Source of the DNA: Heterohyrax brucei
Taxonomy: Eukaryota; Chordata; Mammalia; Hyracoidea; Procaviidae
NCBI GenBank assembly: GCA_028571685.1
Contig: CM053166.1
Location: forward strand, 65,310,111-65,374,110
Direction of reading: 5' to 3'
Length of the DNA: 64,000 nucleotides
The translations under genes and the position numbers were made by a program. Shown piece after piece: positions 45,236-55,718 of this stretch (within the stretch, counting starts at the first letter, position 1; every line of letters begins with the position of its first letter). A model generated the notes under the pieces. The model did no database searches. It saw only the letters and a list, made by a program, of their open reading frames with translations, and had not been told where the DNA came from.

Positions 45236-45430
45236 TTTATGTACTCTATTTTTTTATTTTCCAATGATTCAGGAAAATGAAACAAAACAAAAATACATGC
45301 CAACATCGTACACACACATTCAAACACCTAACGACAAAGCAAACGGGACAAATTTTAAACAACTCATAAATCTAAGTACAGGGTACATAGGATATCCTTG
45401 ATCCTTGTCTAATTTTGTAAATTTTCCGTA

Positions 45431-45467
45431 GCCAAGTGCTGTGAGTCGATCTGACTCATGGCGATAA
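45431..45467 (-). repeat. Very short RTE/SINE 3'-terminal piece
   Basis: gccaagtgctgtgagtcgatctgactcatggcgat is only the last ~35 bases of the RTE/SINE tail. Confidence 0.65.
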
Positions 45468-45991
45468 GTAGAAAATAATATCAAAATAAAAATTTATTTT
45501 TAAAAAAGAAAATGTCTTCTTCTATTTATTGTGGTTTCAAAGGTTAAGAGGAAAGACCACTTCTCAAGTGAGATAAGCCCAAGGTAGTCTTCCAGAGTCT
45601 TCTCACATTCCAACACAGCACAAGGAGAACTGGAATGTGTTTTCATGTTGCTGAGAGCAGTGTGCCTAGGACCTAGAGAACTAGCAATAGTGGAGAGAAG
45701 GCCTGATTCCAGGATAAAGAACAAGTCTGTGTGACCCCAGGACAGCAGACTAAAACATATTGAAGTAAATGCTTACCTTAATAGGTAGTAACACCCCCTT
45801 CCTAAGCCTTGGTGCCACATGAGCCACCTGCAAAACCAAGATGCAACACTAGGAAAGGACTGGGACCCTGAATTGACTGTGGTTGTTTCTACCAGTCAAT
45901 AAATGAGTACTCCAAATAGAAACAAAAGCAAAAGGTTGTGTTTCTGTGTATGCTTTTCCTGGCTTGAGAAATGCGTATCTGCTAAATACGC
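45468..45991. other. No recognised feature
   Basis: Intergenic sequence. Confidence 0.45.
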
Positions 45992-46508
45992 TGTCTTAGT
46001 CACGTTATACTACTATAACAGACGTACCACAAGTGGATGACTTCAACAAAGAGAAATTTATTTCTTCACAATCCAATTGGCTACAAGTCTAAATTCAGGT
46101 CATGATATCCAGGGGAAGGTTTTCTCTCTGTGTTGGTTCTGGAGGAAGGTTCTTATTCTACATCAATCTTCCTTTGTCTGGGAGCATCTCAGTACAAGAA
46201 CCTCAAGTCCAAAGGATGTGCTGCGTTCCTGGCACTGCTTTCTTGGGAGCATGAGGTTACTATGTCTCTCTGCTGACTTATCTTTCTGATATCTCGAAAA
46301 GATATTGACTTAAGGCATTATCCCATCTTCCAAACTTCGTCAGTATAACCGTCACTAATCCATCTTATTAAATCACAGTAGTAGAGTTCACAGCACATAG
46401 GAAAATCCTACCAAATGACAAAATGGTGAACAATCACACAATACTTGGAATCATGGCTCAGTTAAATTGATAGACACTTTTTGGGGGGCTATAAGTCAGT
46501 CAATGACA
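45992..46508 (-). mobile_element. Solo LTR, ERVL-MaLR-like family
   Basis: Begins tgtcttagtcacgttatactac and ends gtcagtcaatgaca; about 517 bp. The 5-bp flanks (tacgc/cacac) agree at only three positions. Confidence 0.83.
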
Positions 46509-46519
46509 CACACATACAA

Positions 46520-46920
46520 TCATAACAATTTTAATAAAAATAAGATGGAGTGGTTAGATTAATATCAAAGTGGACTTCAAAAGAAGAAAAAGTATCAGAA
46601 AAACAAATGAGACATTACAAAATGATAAAATTCTCCAAGAAGACATAATCATCGTAAATGTTTACGTACCTAACTACAGAGCTCCAAAATACATGAAGTA
46701 AAATATGACAGAAGTAAAAGAAACAATGGACAAATCCACACTTATGCTTGATGACATCAACATTCTTCTCTCTGTAATTGGAAGAACAAGTAGACAAAAT
46801 CTGAAAAGAAACAGAAAATCTGATCAATACTACTGCAAACTTGAATCAGTTGATATTTGCAGAATACTCTAACAAATAATAGCAGAATGGGCATCAGAAC
46901 AAACTCAGTAGGAAACCAGG
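46520..46920 (+). repeat. Old L1 ORF2 endonuclease-region fragment
   Basis: taatcatcgtaaatgtttacgtacctaac followed by gagctccaaaatacatgaag matches the L1 endonuclease region; frames are broken. Confidence 0.75.
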
Positions 46921-47209
46921 AGGCTTGTAACAAAGTGGATAAAGATCATCATTTCTAGACATATATTGGATATCATCACCTGAACGTTCAGAATGTTCTG
47001 ACAGACATCCTAGGAACAATCCCCTTTTGGATCCTGGATTCCCCTAATTTAACACTATTTTGGAAAGACACTTTCCTCATTGGTTACCAGATTGTACCCT
47101 AACTTAACAGCAGTATGAGGTATTAAAGATAAATCTAACTGATGCAAGGTGAGGTTAGTTGTTGATATGACATTTGAAATATGGATGTGAATGTTTAATG
47201 TTGTATGGA
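46921..47209. other. No recognised feature
   Basis: Possibly diverged L1, not assignable. Confidence 0.35.
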
Positions 47210-47465
47210 GGTATTAGCCGATACAACGAAACAAAACAACTAGCAGCATACAAATTGGAAAGGATGAGATAAAACTGTAGCCAGAGTTGATAAGATAATA
47301 CATTGTAAAACCTAAGATAATTAATAAAATAAAGCTTTAATAAGGTTGCGTATAAAAAACATACAAAAGTCAGTAGCCTTTATATAATATACAATTGTTA
47401 CTTTGGAGATATAATGAAAGATTCCATTTTGAACAGTAATGGAAAAGGTAAAACAGAACAATCTT
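47210..47465 (+). repeat. Old L1 ORF2 reverse-transcriptase fragment
   Basis: ggaaaggatgagataaaactg and acaaaagtcagtagcctttatataat match the region around and after the L1 catalytic block; it is interrupted by the younger L1. Confidence 0.65.
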
Positions 47466-47481
47466 AAAAAATTAGCAGAAG

Positions 47482-50400
47482 GGGGCAAAGTCAAGTTGGT
47501 AGACTAAACACACGTCTCCCTAAATCCCTCTGGAAACCAAGACCTGAATTGATAATTAAATGGAGCCTTCTGGACACCTAACAAGCCCTAGGATGCAGCA
47601 TAGGGCTGTTAATTTGGACTTCATACCACTGAATGGAAAAATCTCCTCTCTTTCACTGACCCCACTCTTGGGAAGTGCTGGCTTGCATGGACCAAAGGCA
47701 ACTCACCATTTTAACTTTGTTTTCTCTGTCTTAGCTGGTGAGCAGAGCTGGGACTTGACTAGCGGCTAGTCTCAGATGCACTGCTGGAGGGATTGGCAGG
47801 CGAAGTTGCCATATTTTGAGAGCCTGGCTTTGGACTCTGTGCATCCGGGCACCTTTGGCCTCTCTTTCCACCTCTGCCATAGAGTAGTTGGTACTGAGGC
47901 AGGCAAAAAGCTTGTGTGGGACATCACCTTGTTCCACTGAGAGGCAGAAATACCCATATGGAGGCCTCAGCTGTACCTAATTATGGGGCTGGGAAGCAGT
48001 GCCTGCCTGGAGGAGAGTGCTTTTCTGACAAAAAAGCAGCAGTCTACACAGTGTCACCTACAGCTGGGGCCTGACAACAGAGGCCAGCAAGGCAGTAGCC
48101 TTTCTGTATTTTGAGCTAGTTTATAACATCTGGGGTTCTATATAGAGGTGTTTACTTTGCCAGCTGGGAAGAGGGACCTATACACCTGAAAAGCTGACTG
48201 ACTTCGGAAGTTGTCAGATACTTTATTCTTCTCATTTTAAGATTGCCTAGAGACACAACTGCAGTCCATCCTCACAGCATCTCTTCCAGCCTCTATTGAC
48301 TCAATGCAATAAGGGCCATTTATACAAAGCCAACCGCCTACATCACCCTGAATGGAGACAGACTGAAACAGTTTCCCTTGAGAATAGGAACTAGACAAGG
48401 ATGCCCACTCTCACCTCTCCTATTCAACATTGTACTAGAAGTTCTAGCCAAGGCAATTAGACAAGACCAAGAAATACAGGGCAACTGCACTCGCAAAGAA
48501 CTAAAAATCTCCCTATTTGCAGATGACACAGTTGTATATGCAGAGAATCCTAAAGAATCCCTAAGTAAACTGCTCAAACTGATAGAAGAGTTCAGCAAAC
48601 TCTCAGAATACGAGATATACATAAGTAAATCAGTAGGATTCCATTATACCAACAACGAGACTATTAATGAAGAAATCACCAAATCAATACCATTTACTAT
48701 AGCCCCTAAGAAGACAAAATGCCTAGGAATCAATCTAAACAGAGAAATAACAGACTTTTACAAAGAGACCTACAAGTCCTTGCTACAAGAAACTAAGAGA
48801 GACTTACACAAATGGAGAAACCTACCCCGCTCATCGACTGGAAGACTTAGCATTGTGAAAATGTATATTTTGCCCAAAGCAATCGACTTACATAATGCAA
48901 TCCCAATACAAATTCCAGTGACATCTTTTAATGAGATGGAGAAACAAATTGCCAACTTTGTTTGGAAAGGGAAGAAGCCCTGGATAAGTAAAGCACTACT
49001 GAAGAAGCAAAACACCCTGGGAGGCCTTGCACTACCCGAATTTAGAACGTATTACACTGCCGCAGTAGTCAAAACAGCCTGGTACTGGCACAAACACAGA
49101 CAGATAGATCAATGGAACAGAAGTGAGACCCCAGAGATGACACCATCTTCCTATGAACAGTTGATATTCAACAAAGGCCCTAAGACATTAAACTGGGGTA
49201 AAAACAATCTCTTCAAAAAATGGTGCTCGCAAATTGGGTATCCATCTGCAGTATATTCAAACATGACCTGTATCTTACATCTCATACAAAAGTCAACTCA
49301 AACTAGATAAAAGACCTAGATATTAAATCTACAACGAGAAAGCTCATCCAAGAAAAAGTAGGAACAACAATGGAAGTTTTAATACATTGCGTAGACAGAC
49401 TTCAAAATCTGTCAAACAAACCATAAACAACAGAAGGGAAAATAAACAGGAACTATTAAGAATCAAATACTTTTGCTCATCCAAAGGCTTTATTACAAGA
49501 GTTAAAAGGCCACCTATAGAATGGGAAAAAATATTTGGCAACTGTATGTCAGACCGATGCCTGATCTCCATAATCTGTAAGGTACTACAAAATATCAATA
49601 AGAAGAAGATGAATCATTCAATTAAGCAATGGGCAAAGGAGATGGACAGACACTTCTCTAAAGAGGAGATCCAGGCAGCCAAAAGACACATGCAGACATG
49701 CTCACTGTCATTAGCTATTAAAGAAATTCAAATCAAAACGACGAGATACCATCTCACCCCAACAAGGTTGGACATGATCCAAAAAATGCAAAACACTAAA
49801 TGCTGGAGAGGATGTGGAGAAATTGGAACTCTTCTACACTATTGGTGGGATTCCAAAATGGTGCAACCTCATTGGAAAGCAATCTGGCACTTCCTTAAGA
49901 AGCTAGATATAGATATACCATTTGACCCAGTAATTCTACTGCTCGGAAGATAGCCTACAGAATCAAGGCCATTCACACCAACTGATACATGCACACGAAT
50001 GTTCACTGCAGCACAGTCCACAATAGCAAAAAGATGGAATCAACCCAAATGTCCAACAGCAAAGGAATGGATAGGTCAACTATGGTATATATACTCAATG
50101 GAACCCTATGCAATGATAAGGAACAATGATAATTTTAGGAAACATCTCATAACCTGGTTTCAAGTGGAGGACATTATGTTGAGTGAAAGTAGTGAGAGAC
50201 AAAAGGACAAATACTGTATGAGACCTGTACGATAAAAATTTAAAAATGGACTCCTGCAAAGAAAAAGACTCTTTGACAGCTGCAGGCGTGGGGAGGGAAG
50301 GAGAGTGAGGGGGGAGGGTTTAGATTAGATAGTTGATAGAAATTTGGTTGGGTGAAATTGGTGACAGTACACATTAGAAAGAAAATCAATATTAACTGGA

Positions 50401-51214
50401 CTTCAACATAACATGATTACTCCTCCCATCTTAACCCAATATTGCAAGGACAGAGTAGCTGGGGTGGGGGGCTGGGGACCATGTGCTCAGGGGAAATCAA
50501 GACCAGTTGGCTCAACAAGTATTTTGCTAAGATACCCCTCTGCACCTCACATTGGTGAGTTGCATCTGGTGTCTTAAAAGCTGCCAAGCTACCATCTGAG
50601 GGTACAGCAAATAGTCCCAACTCAACAGGAAAGGATGATCACCAAGGACCAAAACAACATGGGGGAAAGAGAACCTGGAAGACAGAGAGACCCATGCGAG
50701 TGGGTGACTATGTTAACTTGTGACAGGAAGAATAGGTTGGTGCCTGGCCACCACCAGTGATAGCCGTGATGGAGCTCACGAAGCTGAATCTCACTGGCAA
50801 CACAAGAATAAAAAGCGATGCACCCTGAGATCTCCACTGAAAGACCACAATTGGTGGTCCAGGGTCCTTGGAGTTTCCCTGGGAGCATGACCCCGTACCC
50901 TGATGCTGCCCCTGTCTGTAAATCACAGTGGAGGTCAACTCCAGACAGGAATGGATTGGACTTGGTGACACAGAGTGACTGTATCATATGTGCACTTTAT
51001 TGTTCTACACATCTATAGGATGTTGTCCTGCTGACCTTTTGCTGGAGGAAGGGGAGTGGGTGGAGAGGAGGGGATAGGAGATTGTTGGGAGGATAAGACA
51101 TGTATGCAGCAGAGAGGAAGAGTGTGCTGTCACCAGGCAGGGAGAGCAGTGGGGCCTCCACATAGGTGGGGATGCAAATTTATATGGGAACATATATTTT
51201 CATTCAATCATAAT
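47482..51214 (+). mobile_element. L1 with internal deletion, 5' UTR joined to ORF2
   Basis: A single insertion, shown by a target duplication aaaaattagcagaag at 47466-47481 and 51215-51231. The 5' UTR (47482-48307) joins directly to the ORF2 reverse-transcriptase region at about 48308; then come the rest of ORF2, the 3' UTR and an A-rich end. Against the L1 at 10612-17849 the missing part is about 3.2 kb (equivalent to 13544-16763), all of ORF1 and the first part of ORF2. Confidence 0.92.
48308..50235 (+). pseudogene. L1 ORF2 remnant (3' half)
   Basis: The open frame 48378-49310 (310 codons, the longest in the window) covers [14 protein letters not shown], the catalytic SLFADDTVVYAENP and the thumb (WRNLPRSSTGRLSIVKM). 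A second frame, 49387-49953, carries the C-terminal motif CWRGCGEIGTLLHYWWDSK, and a third ends at 50235. Without the endonuclease and finger region it is non-functional. Confidence 0.93.
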
Positions 51215-51231
51215 AAAAAAATTAGCAGAAG

Positions 51232-52630
51232 ATAATTCTATATTAAAAAAGCTAAGACTTTCATTTCTAGCCAAGATGATATATCCTCTTGCTTTCAACA
51301 AGTAAAAAGTTGGACAAACTATATGAAGCAATGGTTTTTAGACATTAGGAAACAGGCATCATAAGACAATGGTCACTGAGAATGGACATGAAGTAATCCC
51401 TACAATTACTTGCCTTAAATTATTGCTTGGAGAGAGTCTCCAGGCCACAGCCAAGGGAGAAGGAACCCAAATAGAGCTGGATGGTGTCCTTGAGCTGAAG
51501 AGACAGAGTCGGAGAATTCAGGGAGGTCAAGACAGATATAAATTCACAGAAACAGTACTTGAGTAGATAGAGATACCATGCCAACTCTGGAGATTTGCTG
51601 AGGACCCTTTGTAAGTCTTCATCTGAAAGTATTAGCATGTGAAGACATTACTTGAGGTTTGGGAGAAAACCAAGTAAAAGATGAAGCTCACTGCTCTCAC
51701 TAACTGGACTGGAAAAAATCTCACAAATCGTGGGTCATCAGGTCAAGTACTCACATAGGTTTTGTCTCAGTAGTGGACCAAAATTGGAACAAGATTGACC
51801 ATGCTCTAGTCCCACCTAACAAAGCTTAAACACAATTTTTGCCAGAAAATGCTTTCATCACCAGTTTAAAAATCTTGTAATAGAGTAAATCTATTTTGTT
51901 CTGAGAAAAGCAAATAAAAAACAAGAAGTGAAAGGCTTAAACTGTTTCCAAGTAACTTAACTGCATTTCAGAATCAGTCTAAGAATATTTGTAGGAATAA
52001 AAATATTTCCAGAATCTAGTAAGATAAAAATTCACACTATATGGTATCAACTAAAAAGTTAATAGGTATGCAAAGAAACAGGAAAATGTGACTCATAAGA
52101 AAAATCAATCCCAACAGACCCCAGAAATGATATAGATAATAGAACGGGTAGACTAGGATATTAAAACATATTAAATTACTACACTGTGTTACATATGTTC
52201 TAGAAGGGAAAACCAAACCAAACCCATTGCTATCCAGTCAGTTCAGACTCACAGTAACCTTATAGACAGAGTATAACTGCCCCATAGAGTTTCCAAGAAA
52301 TATCTGCAGATTTGAACTGCCAGTCTTCCGGTTAACAGCTGTAGCACTTAACCACTATGTCACCAGGGTTTCCACTCAAGGGAGAGGAAAGCATAAACAT
52401 GATAAAGATAGGCACAAAATATTTTAAGAAGAATCAAATAAAAATGTAGAGATTGAAAAAAAAGCCTAAAAATTTTGCCTGAGATGAAAAATTACACTGG
52501 ATAGGATTAAAATACTGTAGAAGTGAAGTTTAGTGAAACTGAAGGCATAGCAATGGAAACAACTCAACGTGAAATACAGAAATAAAAAATACTGAGAAAA
52601 AAAGTGAGCAGGTCATTGTTGAGCTGTGGA
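51232..52630 (+). repeat. Ancient L1/HAL1-like sequence
   Basis: catttctagccaagatgatat-like start and ORF1-like coiled-coil sequence (gaaactgaaggcatagcaatgg, tgagctgtggaataatatcag) point to an ancient L1 or half-L1. It is interrupted by a SINE at 52213-52378. Confidence 0.55.
52213..52378 (-). mobile_element. AfroSINE-type SINE
   Basis: aaacccattgctatccagtcagttcagactcacagtaacc and acttaaccactatgtcaccagggtttcc. Confidence 0.9.
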
Positions 52631-52640
52631 ATAATATCAG

Positions 52641-52679
52641 CCAGCCAAGTGCTGTCGAGTTGGATCTGACTCATGGAAT
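52641..52679 (-). repeat. Very short RTE/SINE 3'-terminal insertion
   Basis: aagtgctgtcgagttggatctgactcatgg is bounded by aatatcagccagcc and aatatcaagcagcc, which look like a target duplication of about 14 bp around an insert of some 30 bp. Confidence 0.7.
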
Positions 52680-52689
52680 ATCAAGCAGC

Positions 52690-52876
52690 CTAGTATATAA
52701 ATAATTGTATTGAAAATCCTAGTCAGAGCAGTAAGACAAAGAAAAGAAATAAAACGTGACATGATCCTACGTATAGAAAATTTCAAAGATTCTGCAAGAA
52801 AACTGCTAATAGCAGAATTTAGTAAAGTTGCAGGGTACAAGATCAACAAACAAAAATCAGTTAGGCTTCCATACAC
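52690..52876 (+). repeat. Old L1 ORF2 fragment
   Basis: aaatcctagtcagagcagtaagacaaag and gttgcagggtacaagatcaacaaacaaaaatcag are L1 RT sequence. Confidence 0.82.
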
Positions 52877-53010
52877 TGTTGTTGTTAGGTGCTATTGAGT
52901 TGGTTGCAACACATAATGACCTCATGTACAACAGAATGAAATACTGCCCAGTCCTACACCATCCCCACCATTGTTGTTATGCTTGAGCCTATTGTTGCAG
53001 CCACTGTGTC
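52877..53010 (-). mobile_element. RTE 3' end, strongly 5'-truncated
   Basis: ctgttgttgttaggtgctattgagttgg to ttgttgcagccactgtgtcag. Confidence 0.85.
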
Positions 53011-53039
53011 AGTGAGTCAGTGCTGCTGTCACTGACATG

Positions 53040-55718
53040 TTCCCCAGTGTCATTTTACTTATTTATTTTGTTGCTGTTGCTGTTTCTTCTATCTCTCTCT
53101 CTTCCTTCCTTTCTTTCTCCCATCCACCTAGACTGATGCATTCCTCCCCACTTCTTGGAGAGCTGTGTTGTTCTGCCCAGCTGGAGTGCCTCAGAAACAT
53201 GGCTTGCCTCCCTATGTCTGTACCGCCTCAAGAGCTCTCAGCACCATGATTTTTATTTTTCTTTATCTTGCCCCTTCTCCTTTTTCCTTTTCCGTTCAAC
53301 TAGGTCCTGTGCAACCTCCACTCTTCCTGATAGGCTATGCTGTGCCACCCTGTCAGAGGGATATCAGCTCGCCAACACCCCAATTTTGCCCCAATAACAA
53401 TGACCAGCTCTGCCACCAACATATTTACTTCTTTGTGATGTTGTTGTCTTTATTATAATTTATTTTTGTTGTTTTTCTCTCCCTCTTCTCTTTCTCCCAC
53501 CCCTGAGCAGCACTGATGTGGTCCCTGGGCCTTGTACTTCAATCATTCCAGGCTACACCCCAATTAGCCTGAGTTCATTTCACAAACTACCCATCTGTGC
53601 CCTCCACCCAACTGGACACACCCTGTTTACCATAGTTGAGTGACTGGCCCTGTGTGATGAGACATATGCTCACAGGTGAGCAAGCAACAAAACATGCCCA
53701 ACTTGCCTGCCCAGACACAAACAAAAAACAAAACAGCAGGATGAAACAAATCTACAATCAGTAAAGAAAATAATCCCTGAATATCCTGGAGGCATCAGGG
53801 AATATCAATATCAATCTGTCTGTCTATCTATCTGTCTATCTATATACAGGACACAATGACTCTATAAAGCAACCAAAATAAAACACCAGATGACTTTCTG
53901 GTAGAACAAAAGGCACTGGAACTACTTGACAGGGAATTAACTCCAATAGTCAGGGTTGACCAAAACAATGAAATAAATTAAGACTGAAAAGAGACAAAAA
54001 TAAACCAAATCATGGAAAATGCAGATAAAATCAAGGAAAACATAGACAAAGCTATGGAAGGATGTAGGAAAATAATGTGGGAATAAAATATCAAAATAAA
54101 AAATAGAAATCATACAAAAATAGCAATTTATAAATCTAAAAGACAAAAGAATTTCAGAATGGACAGGGTGATGGAAGGTTTTAGGAGAAATTTGAAACAA
54201 TGGAAAACAGGATCAGTGAAGTGGAAGAAAAATTCTTGGACATCACTTTCAGAAAACAATTAAAAAAAAGAATGCACAAAAATACTGAAATTCTGAAAAC
54301 AATGTGGTATACAATCAAAAGGAAAAAATTACTTGTGATTGGAGTTCCAAAATAGGAAGAGACAATGGAAAACATGAGATCATTGAAGATTTACTGACAG
54401 ACTATCCAAGAAACTCAAAGAACCCCATATAGGATAGAAGTAAAAAGAAAATCACCAGATGTATCATCATCACACTCTCCAAATCAAAAGATGAAGAAAG
54501 AACATTTAGAGCAGCTTGAGAAAAATAAATTCACAAAGGGCAAACAAGACGAATAAGCTCTGAGTACTTGACAGAAGCTGTGCAAGCAAGAAGGCAATGT
54601 GATGACATATATGTAAAACAGTGGAAGAGAAAAACTGCCCTCCAGAAATAATATAGCCTCCAAAAATCTGTTCAAATATGCTGGCAAAATTAGGACATTT
54701 GTAGAAAAACAGAAATAAAGGGAATATGTAAAAAACAAACAAAAATTACAAGAATTATTACAGAGAGAACTTCAGTTAGAGAACCAACAACATCACACAA
54801 CAACCTGTATCTAGGACACAAGACAACATCAGTGCGGTACCAACCCAGGTAATGAATTCTCAAAGATAAAACAAAAGTGAAAGATTTAAAACAGGGAATG
54901 AGACAGTTCGATCGTAAATGACAACAACATCAGAAAAATAAGGAGGGAATAAATGGTGTAGGTATAGGAAGTCAAGGCAATATCAAATAATAAAAGACTG
55001 GTTTAAACTTAGGAAGACAGGAGTAAATTTCAAGTTAGCCAAAAAGAAAGTTAACAAAGCTACTCATCAAAATAAAGAAGAAAACCATAATCTCAGTAAA
55101 CATAAAGCCTCCAAAATGAAAGAAAGAAAAATAATCTATGAACAAAAGGATTTCAGCATAGACAAGTAAGAAGAACAACATCAGTACTACCAAAAAAGCA
55201 CTAAAAATAACAGCAATAAACTCACTATTCAGCAATCATACTGAACGTGAATGGTTTAAATGCACCCATAAAAGGACAGAGAGTGACACAGTGGATAATT
55301 AAATAGGACCCATCAATATGGTGTCTATCAGAGATATATCATAGGAACAAAGACAGAAATACATTAAAAAGCAAAGGGTGGGGGAAAAATACCATGCCAA
55401 TAGCAGCAAAATGCATAAATAAAATAAAGTGAAACAGAATTGGTAATACTAATTGCAGATAAAATGCCTTTAAAACAAAATCCATCATAAAAGACAAGCC
55501 AGCCAAGGAAACACATTATATCATAATTAAATGGACAACTCACCATGAGAACACAAACATTATAAATATCTATGCATCCAATGACAAAGCTTCAAAATAC
55601 ATCAAACTCTAAAGAAATGGACAGCAGTTCTACAATAACAGTGGGAGACTTCAGAACACCACTTTTGGTAAGGGACAGAGCATCTAGAAAGAAACTCAAC
55701 AAAGATACAGAAGATCTA
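53040..55718 (+). mobile_element. Older L1: 5' UTR, ORF1 and start of ORF2
   Basis: 53040-53880 looks like an L1 5' UTR with two related pyrimidine-rich units. ORF1 follows (ccagatgactttctggtagaac codes for DDFLVEQKALELLDREL-like coiled coil; the later CTD is around 54500-54700), then the inter-ORF region and the ORF2 start (gaacgtgaatggtttaaatgcaccc, codes for LNVNGLNAP-like). Stops are frequent. A younger L1 begins at 55719. Confidence 0.75.
53813..53845. repeat. (TCTG/TCTA)n simple repeat
   Basis: Imperfect tetranucleotide tract ctgtctgtctatctatctgtc inside the L1 5' region. Confidence 0.85.

Noticed and set aside
47482-51214. Spliced L1 (SpIRE-like) origin for the deletion
   Set aside because: The reference sequence at the breakpoints lacks GT and AG, so canonical splicing is not supported; kept only as a deletion.
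53813-53845. CRISPR-like or other regularly spaced repeat
   Set aside because: It is a simple tetranucleotide microsatellite; no spacer-repeat array exists anywhere in this vertebrate sequence.
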